Part shown: positions 1-6,644 of the stretch, piece by piece
Numbering within the stretch: the first letter of the stretch is position 1
How the letters are laid out: every line of letters starts with the position of its first letter
Assembly (NCBI GenBank): GCA_964387935.1
Contig: CAYLZN010000153.1
Location: forward strand, 1-12,390
Length of the DNA stretch: 12,390 nt
Direction: 5' to 3'
DNA from: CAYLZN01 sp964387935
GTDB lineage: Bacteria; Acidobacteriota; Vicinamibacteria; Vicinamibacterales; JAFNAJ01
Notes under the pieces: model-generated
What the model was told of the DNA's origin: nothing
Seen by the model: only the letters and a program-made list of their open reading frames with translations
The model's database searches: none
Program-made: the position numbers and the translations under genes

Positions 1-463
1 GCCCCACGAGGAGCGGCTCGGTCATCGGCGTGGACTGGAGGTAGAGCAGGTTCGGGTCGGTGGCGAGCACGGTCGCCGCAGCCAACGCGGCGACCGGCGC
101 CCCCGTCATCCGGAGCACCAGCGACGTCATGGCGCCCACCGCCACCGCGCCGGACACGACCGAAATCAGGACGCCTGACGCGCCCGTCCGGTAGAAGGCA
201 TCGACCTGCACCGGCAGCGCGTTGAGCACGTGCGGCAGGGGCAGCCAGACGGCACCAATCTGACGCCAGCCAGGTGTCAGGCTGTCGAAGATGCGTCGCG
301 CGACGACGAGGTGGGCCTTGGCATCGTAGTGGGACAGGGTGAGCCCGAGCGCCGCGTAGTGCCAGACGGCCGCCAGCGCAAGAAGCAGCGAGGCCAGGAC
401 GGCAAACACAATCAGGCTCAGGGCCCAGGGCTCAGGGCTCAGGGAAGCGGGCTCACGGCTCAC
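1..463 (-). CDS. GT-C family (PMT/ArnT-like) membrane glycosyltransferase, N-terminal part only
   Basis: Partial gene running off the left edge. About 154 N-terminal codons are present and open throughout. A first hydrophobic segment (about residues 14-34) leads into a periplasmic-type loop with HYDAKAHL. Its Asp (residue 47 from the 463 start) sits where GT-C enzymes carry the catalytic Asp of loop 1. The loop continues with WRQIGAVWLPLPH, then further hydrophobic stretches, and TPMTEPLL near the cut, which resembles the acidic TEP-type site of PMT_2 (GT39/GT83-like) proteins. Such enzymes move a sugar from a polyprenyl-phosphate donor onto a lipid or protein on the outer face of the inner membrane. 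The start is uncertain: GTG at 463 is the furthest upstream possible, because an in-frame TGA follows. GTG at 409 is the alternative, and neither has a clear Shine-Dalgarno. With 463, the first residues are encoded by the heptamer repeat. Substrate unknown. Confidence 0.75.
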   Translation of the reverse strand, partial: MSREPASLSPEPWALSLIVFAVLASLLLALAAVWHYAALGLTLSHYDAKAHLVVARRIFDSLTPGWRQIGAVWLPLPHVLNALPVQVDAFYRTGASGVLISVVSGAVAVGAMTSLVLRMTGAPVAALAAATVLATDPNLLYLQSTPMTEPLLVG

Positions 464-520
464 GGCTTGGGGCTCAAGGAAGCGGGCTCAGGGCTCACGG
501 CTCGGGGCGCAAGGCCTGAG
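414..520. repeat. Degenerate 7-bp tandem repeat array (GGGCTCA family), left copy
   Basis: About 15 head-to-tail heptamers of the type (G/C/A)GGCTCA, with variants GGGCCCA, GGCTTGG and GGGCGCA. A higher-order unit of 35 bp (five heptamers) is duplicated: GGAAGCGGGCTCA begins at 443 and again at 478. The array lies between the divergent GT-C gene and the DedA-family gene, and its right end touches the -35 box proposed for the latter. The same heptamer recurs at 9894-9990. Function unknown. Confidence 0.85.
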
Positions 521-543
521 AAGTGTACCCGATCGCCTATAAT
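516..543 (+). promoter_or_regulatory. Sigma-70-type promoter for the DedA-family gene
   Basis: A perfect -10 TATAAT (538-543) follows CTGAGA (516-521, 4 of 6 matches to TTGACA) with a 16-bp spacer. The predicted start near 550 leaves a leader of about 50 nt with an AGGAGGGG Shine-Dalgarno at 579-586. The -35 overlaps the end of the heptamer array. Confidence 0.6.
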
Positions 544-598
544 CTGGCGGTTTGGCTCGTCTCTCTTGCCGGGGGATGAGGAGGGGTCGCTTCACCTG

Positions 599-1207
599 AT
601 GCGTCGTATCGCCGAGGCCGTGGCCGCCTTCGCCGAGTCCATCGGCGGGCCGGGTCTGTTTCTCATCGCCTTCCTCGACTCGTCGTTCCTGTCGTTCCCT
701 CAGGCCAACGACCTGCTCGTCATCTGGATGGTGCTCGAGCACCCGAACTGGATGGTCTACTACGCCACCATGGCCACGCTCGGATCGCTGGCGGGCTGCC
801 TGGTGCTCTACGAGCTGGCGAGCCGCGGCGGCGCCGAGTTCATGCAGAAGCGGCTCCGGGGCAGCCGCGGCGAGCGGGTGGCCTCACTCATCCGCCGGTA
901 CGGGACCCTGGCGGTGCTCGTGCCCTCGCTGCTGCCGCCGCCCGCGCCGTTCAAGGCGTTCGTCCTCATGGCCGGTGCGGTCCGCGTCCCGCGGCTGAGG
1001 TTCACGATGGCCGTCCTGGTCGGCCGCGGGGCCCGCTACTTCGGGGAGGGCCTGCTCGCCGTCTGGTACGGCGAAGAGGCCGTGAATTTCCTCTCCGCCC
1101 ACGGCCGGTCCGTCGGCCTGGCCCTCGCCCTTGCCGTCGCGCTGGCCTTCGTGGTGTATCTCGTCTGGCGCCGCACCCGACAGGATGCCGCCGCCGCGGC
1201 GCTATAA
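599..1207 (+). CDS. DedA/VTT (SNARE-associated) family inner-membrane protein
   Basis: 202 aa. The open frame extends far upstream, but the start at 599 is chosen because it follows a strong AGGAGGGG site (579-586) and begins a typical VTT N-terminus; upstream sequence is repeat and promoter. Family hallmarks are GSLAGCLVLYELASRGG (62-78), the proline-rich re-entrant segment LLPPPAPFKAFVLMAG (111-126) and VGRGARYFGEG (141-151). A hydrophobic C-terminal helix (about 172-190) ends in a basic tail. It most resembles the YqaA-like branch. DedA-family proteins include undecaprenyl-phosphate translocases and other lipid transporters, so returning the glycan lipid carrier across the membrane is a reasonable but unproven role. 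Next to a polyprenyl-phosphate glycosyltransferase 21 bp downstream, this role fits the context. Confidence 0.85.
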   Translation: MRRIAEAVAAFAESIGGPGLFLIAFLDSSFLSFPQANDLLVIWMVLEHPNWMVYYATMATLGSLAGCLVLYELASRGGAEFMQKRLRGSRGERVASLIRRYGTLAVLVPSLLPPPAPFKAFVLMAGAVRVPRLRFTMAVLVGRGARYFGEGLLAVWYGEEAVNFLSAHGRSVGLALALAVALAFVVYLVWRRTRQDAAAAAL

Positions 1208-1208
1208 T
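1203..1208 (+). promoter_or_regulatory. -10 element for the polyprenyl-phosphate glycosyltransferase gene
   Basis: Perfect TATAAT overlapping the TAA stop of the DedA-family gene. No convincing -35 is visible at 16-18 bp; CCGACA at 1177-1182 is 20 bp away. Transcription would begin about 14 nt before the ATG at 1229, which has no clear Shine-Dalgarno. The same TATAAT context precedes the DedA-family gene. Confidence 0.45.
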
Positions 1209-1228
1209 CCGCCAGCGTCGGTCCGTCC

Positions 1229-2160
1229 ATGAGCCTCGACCTCACCGTTGTCATTCCGATCAAAGACGAAGCCGCGAGCCTCGGTCCGCTGTACGACGAG
1301 CTGACCCAGGCCCTCACGCCGTGGGGCGGCACCTGGGAGGTGCTGTTCATCGACGATGGCTCGACGGATCGCAGCTTCGAGATCCTGAAGGGGCTCGCCG
1401 ACAGGGATCCCCGCATCCGCGTCATCAGGTTCCGCCGGAACTTCGGCCAGACTGCGGCGTTCGCCGCCGGCTTCAAGCACGCGCGCGGCCAGGTCATCGT
1501 GACCTCGGACGGCGACCGGCAGAACGATCCCCGCGACATCCCGGCGCTGCTCGCGCGGCTCGGCGACGGGTACGACATCGTGTGCGGCTGGCGGAAAGAC
1601 CGCAAGGACAAGTGGCTCACGCGGCGCGTGCCGTCGATTATCGCGAACCGGCTGATCTCGAGCGCCACCGGCGTCGAGCTGCACGACTACGGCTGCTCCC
1701 TGAAGGCCTTCCGCGCCGAGGTCGTCAAGCCCCTGCGGCTGTACGGGGAAATGCACCGCTTCATTCCCGCCATCGCCAGCGAGATGGGCGTCCGCGTGTC
1801 GGAGATCGTCGTCAACCACCGCCCGCGGACCGAAGGCGTGTCGAAGTACGGCCTGTCGCGCACGGTGCGGGTCATCCTCGACCTGATGACGGTGAAGTAC
1901 CTGCTGCGGTACTCCACGCGGCCGCTGCAGATGTTCGGCCTCATCGGGCTCGTGCTCGGCGCCATCGGGGTGCTCGTCACGAGCTGGCTGGCCATCCAGC
2001 GGATCTTCTTCGAACAGCCCATCGGCGACCGGCCGCTTCTCCTGCTGGGGATCCTCCTCATCTTCCTCGGCGTGCAGTTCGTCTCGCTCGGGCTCATCGC
2101 GGAAGTCCAGGCGCGGACCTACCACGAGTCCCAGGACAAGCCCACCTACGTGATTCGGGA
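1229..2160 (+). CDS. Polyprenyl-phosphate glycosyltransferase (DPM1/GtrB/ArnC-like GT2), 3' end lost in assembly gap
   Basis: 310 residues are visible before the run of N. GT2 fold: N-terminal TVVIPIKDEAASL, IDDGSTD (41-47) and the metal/nucleotide site SDGDRQNDP (93-101), slightly off the usual DADLQDPP form. HDYGCSLKAFR (152-162), YGEMHRFIP (172-180) and NHRPRTEGVSKYG (196-208) are signature motifs of the DPM/DPG-synthase-like branch. Two C-terminal membrane helices follow (about 233-256 and 268-291), as in GtrB and ArnC. The enzyme should transfer a sugar from a nucleotide donor to undecaprenyl- or another polyprenyl phosphate on the cytoplasmic side. The product would feed GT-C transferases such as the divergent neighbour. 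TYVIR at the gap is close to the family's usual end, so little is likely missing. Sugar unknown. Confidence 0.9.
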
Positions 2161-2260
2161 NNNNNNNNNNNNNNNNNNNNNNNNNNNNNNNNNNNNNNNN
2201 NNNNNNNNNNNNNNNNNNNNNNNNNNNNNNNNNNNNNNNNNNNNNNNNNNNNNNNNNNNN
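2161..2260. other. Assembly gap (100 N)
   Basis: Exactly 100 N, the conventional placeholder for a scaffold gap of unknown size. It hides the end of the glycosyltransferase gene and any upstream activator site for the EF-hand protein gene. The TAA just after it (2261-2263) is in frame with the glycosyltransferase only if the gap is truly 100 bases or differs by a multiple of 3. Confidence 0.95.
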
Positions 2261-2269
2261 TAATCGGCC

Positions 2270-2285
2270 TGGTATCCCCGTTGCT
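2270..2285 (+). promoter_or_regulatory. Candidate sigma-54 (-24/-12) promoter of the EF-hand protein gene
   Basis: TGGTATCCCCGTTGCT matches the RpoN consensus TGGCAC-N5-TTGCW with exact GG-N10-GC spacing. The predicted start is near 2296. This leaves a leader of about 16 nt carrying the GAGAGGGA Shine-Dalgarno (2298-2305), with the ATG 6 nt further on. All three elements fit together. Enhancer sites would lie in or before the assembly gap. Confidence 0.6.
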
Positions 2286-2311
2286 CTACTGCGGCTCGAG
2301 AGGGAACCCCT

Positions 2312-3589
2312 ATGACGAGCGGGATCCAGGCCGGGAACTGGCTGCAGCAGGTATCGGGAACGTTCAGGCAGGCCCTGGACGGCAACAAGGACGGGCGCAT
2401 CGAGAAGGCCGACGTCGAGGCGTTCCTGAACGAGCTGCTGACGGCCGTTCGCGACCAGACGAGCGCGAGCTGGGACAGCAAAACGGGCGCGGCGGTGACG
2501 GCTTCGAGCGCGGCCACGCTCCCGGTCACGGCGCTCAGCGTGCCAGAGACCACCGATCCGGACACCACGCCCACGATACCAGGCACGGGCACGACACCCA
2601 CGACGGTGCCGCCCGCGGGATCCGGCGGGTGGCGCGACTTCGTCTTCGGCAAGTCGTCGAGCAGCAACTACGCCGGCGTCATGGTGGCGCCCTCGCGGGA
2701 CATCGCCGCCGGCTATCGGGCCGGCGCGTTCCGTCACCAGCTCGAAGGGTTCAACCACGACAAGTTCGACCCGGCGCATGCCGAGGGCATGACCCTCAAG
2801 ATGATCGCCGCGCGCGTCTTCGAGCAGTTCGACGTCTACTCGGATGCAGCAATCGACGATGTGGTGAAGGCGTTCAACGACCTGGGGATTCCGGCCACCA
2901 AGATCGGGTTCGACAAGATCGACTTCGGCAACGGCGAGGGCCCGGTGGACGTGATCCGCAATGCGGCCTGGCTGGACGGCGACACGTCGGCGGGCATGGC
3001 CTGGCAGTGGGCCCCCGAGATCGAGACGGACCCGATGAATTTCCTGACGGCCGGCGGCAAGGTCCCGGTCACCGACCTGGTGGCGGGCACGCCGGGTGAG
3101 GACATCGGCACCGGCGCGAGTTCAGCGGTGGATCCCCTGACCGGCGGCTCGCGGCTGTATCCCGGCGCGAGCGACCAGATCGACCTCGGCAGGATCAACT
3201 GGCTGCACGCCAACGTGAGCAGCTGGCCGGTGACCTCGAAGATCACGGATGTCGAGATCGGCAGTGACACGATCACCATCGAGCACTCGAAGTCCGGGCA
3301 CTGGCCCGCGATGGACTACAACGGGATCCAGGTGGAGGGGAACGCCTGGGTGCTCGTGAACCGCGGCGGCCAGTGGCAGGCGGCCACCTACGAATGGCTG
3401 CGGCCGGGACAGACGGAGAAGAGCGTGACGGCGGACGGGATCAGCGAGAACATCAAATCGGACGCCCTCAAGGACTGGACCCCGCAACCCGGTGAGCTGG
3501 TCGGGTTCATGGTCTCGACCCCCGCGCGCGCCGATGGCCGCACCGTCAACGAACGCACCAACATCGTCATGACCCGCTGGCCCGCCTAG
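2312..3589 (+). CDS. EF-hand protein with C-terminal VSSWP/RWP domain, no signal peptide
   Basis: 425 aa, family not recognised. The start is firm: in-frame TAA at 2261, no other start codon, and GAGAGGGA 6 nt upstream. Residues 1-45 hold a helix-loop-helix whose loop D23-x-N25-x-D27-G-R-I-E31-x-x-D34 fits a calcium EF-hand. Residues 78-106 are a Thr/Pro/Gly linker. Residues 107-240 (starting WRDFVFGK, including GFNHDKFDP and DFGNGEGPVDVIRNAAW) match nothing I know. Residues 287-424 form the domain shared with the lipoprotein at 9993-11402 (NVSSWPVTS, IQVEGN, WLRPGQ, VGFMVS, ERTNIV, RWP). There is no hydrophobic N-terminus or membrane segment and not a single cysteine. The linker and calcium site look extracellular, so either export is unconventional or the protein is cytoplasmic. 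A sigma-54-like promoter lies just upstream. A calcium-dependent matrix or glycan-associated protein is a guess from context. Confidence 0.8.
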   Translation: MTSGIQAGNWLQQVSGTFRQALDGNKDGRIEKADVEAFLNELLTAVRDQTSASWDSKTGAAVTASSAATLPVTALSVPETTDPDTTPTIPGTGTTPTTVPPAGSGGWRDFVFGKSSSSNYAGVMVAPSRDIAAGYRAGAFRHQLEGFNHDKFDPAHAEGMTLKMIAARVFEQFDVYSDAAIDDVVKAFNDLGIPATKIGFDKIDFGNGEGPVDVIRNAAWLDGDTSAGMAWQWAPEIETDPMNFLTAGGKVPVTDLVAGTPGEDIGTGASSAVDPLTGGSRLYPGASDQIDLGRINWLHANVSSWPVTSKITDVEIGSDTITIEHSKSGHWPAMDYNGIQVEGNAWVLVNRGGQWQAATYEWLRPGQTEKSVTADGISENIKSDALKDWTPQPGELVGFMVSTPARADGRTVNERTNIVMTRWPA

Positions 3590-4317
3590 CGCGCCCGGAC
3601 TACCTTCGCGGGCACGCCCACGGCGATGACCGCCTCGGGCAGGCTCGCGGTCACGACGGCGCCCGTGCCCACGATCGCGCGGGCGCCCACGTGGCAGCCG
3701 TCGAGCACCTTCACGCCCGCCCCGAGCCACGCGCCCTCGCCAATCGCGATGCCCTTCGACGACCGGCCCTGGTCCAGGATGGCCACATCGGCCTGCGCGA
3801 AATCGTGGTCCCCGCCTACGAGATAGGTGTACGCGGCCAGCAGCGTCCGGGGACCGACGGTGACCGTGCTCGCCGAGAAGATCTCGCAGTTGAACCCGAT
3901 GTTCACGCCGTCCTCGAGCGTGATGTCGCCGTTCTTGCAGCTGAGAATCGTGTTCCGGCCCACGAACACCCCGCAGCCGATGGCGATCCCCTGGTTGCTC
4001 TGACCCTTCGCGTCGAGCACCACGTGGTCGTCGATGACAACATCGTCCGCGATCACGATCTTGTGGGGGTGACGGAGCACGACGCCCTGGCCGAAGGTGA
4101 CGTTGCGCCCGCAGCGGCCGAGCAGACGGGGATAGAGTTTCGACCGCAGCCACAAGCCGAACGCCCCCGCACGATTCGCGGAGAGCATCGTCACGAGCTC
4201 GTAGCGGAGCAACGGGCCGAACCCGCGGCGCCCGACGACGAGGTCGGCATACTTGTCCATCTTGGACCGCTGCGGGTCGAACAGCTCTTTCTGGATTTCG
4301 ATCGTCTCTCGCGTCAT
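3586..4317 (-). CDS. Left-handed beta-helix (hexapeptide repeat) acyltransferase
   Basis: 243 aa. The ATG at 4317 overlaps the stop of the upstream SDR gene as ATGA, indicating translational coupling; the longer open frame upstream is that gene read out of frame. A helical N-terminus (1-70) is followed by hexapeptide coils, for example KIVIADDVVIDDHVVLDA (86-103), GIAIGCGVFVG, DITLEDGVNIG and STVTVGPRTLL. An extended loop YLVGGDHDF (165-173) carries the likely catalytic His171. More coils end in VGVPAKVVRAR, the classic end of the WbbJ/WcaF/NodL-type O-acetyltransferases. It probably transfers acetyl from acetyl-CoA to a sugar of the surface glycan in the cytoplasm. Last gene of the minus-strand operon; its TAG shares the palindrome CTAG with the convergent EF-hand gene. 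Confidence 0.88.
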   Translation of the reverse strand: MTRETIEIQKELFDPQRSKMDKYADLVVGRRGFGPLLRYELVTMLSANRAGAFGLWLRSKLYPRLLGRCGRNVTFGQGVVLRHPHKIVIADDVVIDDHVVLDAKGQSNQGIAIGCGVFVGRNTILSCKNGDITLEDGVNIGFNCEIFSASTVTVGPRTLLAAYTYLVGGDHDFAQADVAILDQGRSSKGIAIGEGAWLGAGVKVLDGCHVGARAIVGTGAVVTASLPEAVIAVGVPAKVVRAR

Positions 4318-5342
4318 CGGCGTTGCCCGGGGAGCCAGCCTCGCTCGACGTACCAGCGCGCGGTGGCCGCGAGGCCGTCGTCGTTCTCGTAGCGGCAGGT
4401 GTAGCGCAGCACCTCCCGCAGTTTCCGCGTCTCGAACGAGCGGTCCTTCGTGTAGAAGGCGACGCGCCGCCGATACAGGGGCGGTTCGAGGCCCAGCGGA
4501 CGACAGACCGCCTCGCACGCATCGGCGAGCCAGAACGCCGGTGCAGCCGGCAGGCGGACGACCCGCACCGTGTGTCCCAGCGCCCGGCCGATGGCCCTGG
4601 CCATGTCGTCCATCCGGATGGCCTCGCGGGCGCCCGCGATGAACGCCTCGCCTGGCGCGGCCGGGTGGACGGCCGCCCGCTCGAGGATGGCGGCCAGGTC
4701 CTCCACGTGGATCAGATGGTAGAGCGTGCGGCCGGTGCCGAGCACGGGAAAGAAGCCCGTGCTGGCCATCCTGAACATCTTAAACAGCCTGGTGTCCCCG
4801 GGGCCGTAGATGGCACAGGGTCGGACGATGGTGAAAGGGACGCCGAGCGCTGGCGCGTTGGCGCGCAGCCAGTGTTCGGCCTCGGCCTTCGTTGATTGAT
4901 ACAGGTCTCCCGGGGCGAACGGTGTGGTCTCGTCCGCGGGTGGGTGGTCGATGTGCCCGTGGACGCCAATCGTGGAGACGTGGACGAAGCGCGCGAAGCC
5001 GGCCTGGCGGGCCGCGGCCTGCGCGAGCAACTGCGTGCCGCGCACGTGCACCAGAGCGTAGACCTCGTCACTCACGCCCGCCTGGCGATAGGCGGCCGCG
5101 ACGTGGAACACGTAGCGGACGCCGTCGGCTGCCGCGTTTACCGTCGCCGGGTCGTAGACATCGCCTCGCACCCACTCCACCGGCAGGTCGCCGAGTGACT
5201 CGATCTTCGAACTCGTGCGGGCGATCGCGCGAACCCTGGCGCCGCGGGCGACCAGGAGCCGCGTGAGGACCGCGCCCGTGAACCCGGTGGCGCCGGTCAC
5301 GAGCACCGGCGTGCCGGGCGACAACGTGAGTCCCTCGGTCAC
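4314..5342 (-). CDS. Extended SDR: NAD(P)-dependent sugar epimerase/dehydratase or reductase
   Basis: 342 aa, full length for the extended short-chain dehydrogenase family. The Rossmann motif TGATGFTG lies at 16-23, an acidic/Asn NAD region with GDVYDPATV at 60-68, catalytic Ser123 (HVSTIG), and Tyr148-x-x-x-Lys152 (YQSTK). RPCAIYGPGD (174-183) is the substrate-side signature. Overall it resembles the 3-beta-HSD/dihydroflavonol-reductase-like branch of NAD-dependent epimerases. In this operon it likely modifies a nucleotide-activated or lipid-linked sugar, but the substrate cannot be read from sequence. The start is GTG at 5342, overlapping the flippase stop (GTGA), and its stop overlaps the acyltransferase start (ATGA). 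It is therefore coupled on both sides. Confidence 0.88.
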   Translation of the reverse strand: MTEGLTLSPGTPVLVTGATGFTGAVLTRLLVARGARVRAIARTSSKIESLGDLPVEWVRGDVYDPATVNAAADGVRYVFHVAAAYRQAGVSDEVYALVHVRGTQLLAQAAARQAGFARFVHVSTIGVHGHIDHPPADETTPFAPGDLYQSTKAEAEHWLRANAPALGVPFTIVRPCAIYGPGDTRLFKMFRMASTGFFPVLGTGRTLYHLIHVEDLAAILERAAVHPAAPGEAFIAGAREAIRMDDMARAIGRALGHTVRVVRLPAAPAFWLADACEAVCRPLGLEPPLYRRRVAFYTKDRSFETRKLREVLRYTCRYENDDGLAATARWYVERGWLPGQRR

Positions 5343-6622
5343 TGTCCCGTTCCTTGCTGGACTGCCGGCGCGGGCCCGGCGACGGCGCGGCTGGCCCGGC
5401 GCACGCCGAGCGCCACCAGGGCCAGGCTGACGCCCTCGCTCACGACGGTCGCCGAGGCGGAGCCGCTCATGCCGAAAGGGGGAATCAGGGCCACGTTCAG
5501 CACGACGTTGAGCAGGCAGCCGACCGACGCCGCTCCCACGAGCAGGCGCTCCTGGTTCACCGAGATCGCCACGGTGTGCATCACCTGGAGCGGAAAGACG
5601 AAGATCAGGCCCGCCACCAGGATGCGCAGCGGCGTGGCCGCCGCGGCGAAGGACTCGCCGAACAGCAGAATGATGATTGGGCCGGCGCCGCGCCCAATGA
5701 CCAGGCCGAGCGGCACGGCGGCGATCACCGCGGCCGCGACCGCGGTGCGTGCGAGCCAGGCGTGGCGCGCGCGGTTCTGGAGGAACTCGCGCGCCAGCCG
5801 CGGTCCCGTGATCGTGCCGAGGATCGAGGCGAAGCTCACGACCCCTTCATAGACGCGGTGCGCGGCGCTGTAGAGCCCGGTCTCCTGGTCTGTTCGCATC
5901 ACGCCCAGCATGAGCGTGTCGAGATAGGAATACAGGTTGAGGACGGCGATGAAGACGCCGAACGGGGCGGCCGCCAGCAGCAACTGCTTCCACTCGTCGC
6001 GGTCCACCGCAATGCCGATGGGGCCGACCTGTCGCCGCGCCAGGGCGTGCGCGAAGGCGAACGCCAGGAGGCGCCCGGCCACGAACGCGACCGACAGGCC
6101 GATGACGCCCCAGCCCGCGGCGAGGGCCGCCACGCCGAAGGTGAGGAGCAGCACACGGTCCGAGACGAGAACGAGACTGTCCAGGCCAAAGCGCTCGAGG
6201 CCGTTGAGCAGGTGGCGGACCGTGAGGAGGTAGGACCGCAACACCGCGGAGATGCCGAGCAGCGCGCAGGCCAGCCGCACCTCGGGCTCAGGGCGGAGGA
6301 CGAAGGCGAGCAGCAGCACCAGCGCGAAGCCGACCCCCGACAGCAGCAGTTTCACGCCGAACGTCTGGGCGACGAGCGCCTGGGCGGAGTCACGATCGCG
6401 TGCGACGTTCCGGGTCACCACCTCCTTGAGGCCGAAGTCCATCAGCACTTCGAGGATGGTGGCCAGCGCGAGGGCGAACGAGAACCGGCCGTACGCCTCG
6501 TTGCCGAGGATGCGGCCGGCAATCACGAGCAGGACGAGCAGGAGGACGGCGCTCGCGGCCCCGGTGCCCGCAAACGCGAGGCTGCGGGCGGCACGGAAGG
6601 CGCCGGACCACGTGGAGGTCAT
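5339..6622 (-). CDS. Oligosaccharide flippase, Wzx/MOP superfamily
   Basis: 427 aa, polytopic with about 12 hydrophobic segments, typical size for polysaccharide-synthase/Wzx-type MOP transporters. The N-terminus has LVIAGRILGNEAYGRFSFALAL (about 32-53) and a loop with DFGLKEVVTRNVARD. The second half repeats the pattern with YLDTLMLGVMRTDQETGLYSAA, the characteristic segment of this family. It would move lipid-linked oligosaccharide from the cytoplasmic to the periplasmic leaflet. Start ATG at 6622, 22 nt after the stop of the glycosyltransferase gene; the stop overlaps the SDR start. A polar Ala/Pro/Gln-rich tail ends the protein. No O-antigen polymerase gene is visible nearby, so whether the exported unit is polymerised is open. 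Confidence 0.9.
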   Translation of the reverse strand: MTSTWSGAFRAARSLAFAGTGAASAVLLLVLLVIAGRILGNEAYGRFSFALALATILEVLMDFGLKEVVTRNVARDRDSAQALVAQTFGVKLLLSGVGFALVLLLAFVLRPEPEVRLACALLGISAVLRSYLLTVRHLLNGLERFGLDSLVLVSDRVLLLTFGVAALAAGWGVIGLSVAFVAGRLLAFAFAHALARRQVGPIGIAVDRDEWKQLLLAAAPFGVFIAVLNLYSYLDTLMLGVMRTDQETGLYSAAHRVYEGVVSFASILGTITGPRLAREFLQNRARHAWLARTAVAAAVIAAVPLGLVIGRGAGPIIILLFGESFAAAATPLRILVAGLIFVFPLQVMHTVAISVNQERLLVGAASVGCLLNVVLNVALIPPFGMSGSASATVVSEGVSLALVALGVRRASRAVAGPAPAVQQGTGQ

Positions 6623-6644
6623 GGCGTGCCGCGGGGGCCCGTCC

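Noticed and set aside
414..520. CRISPR array
   Set aside because: Repeat units are 7 bp (35 bp in higher order) with no unique spacers, and there are no cas genes.
230..598. Upstream extension of the DedA-family gene
   Set aside because: It covers the divergent GT-C gene, the heptamer array and the promoter. The encoded low-complexity text (repeated Gly-Leu, Gln-Gly) is translated repeat. The ATG at 599 has a good Shine-Dalgarno.
599..1207. Sigma-54 promoter before the DedA gene (TTTGGCTCG...TTGCC near 551-571)
   Set aside because: The spacing between TGG and TTGC is 2 bp too long; a perfect TATAAT with a plausible -35 explains the region better.
1321..3099. Plus-strand open frame crossing the assembly gap
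   Set aside because: It is a shifted frame of the GT2 and EF-hand genes, joined only through the run of N.
2312..3589. PEP-CTERM/exosortase target
   Set aside because: The sigma-54 promoter and glycan context suggested it, but the protein ends in TRWPA with no PEP motif, transmembrane helix or basic tail, and it has no signal peptide.
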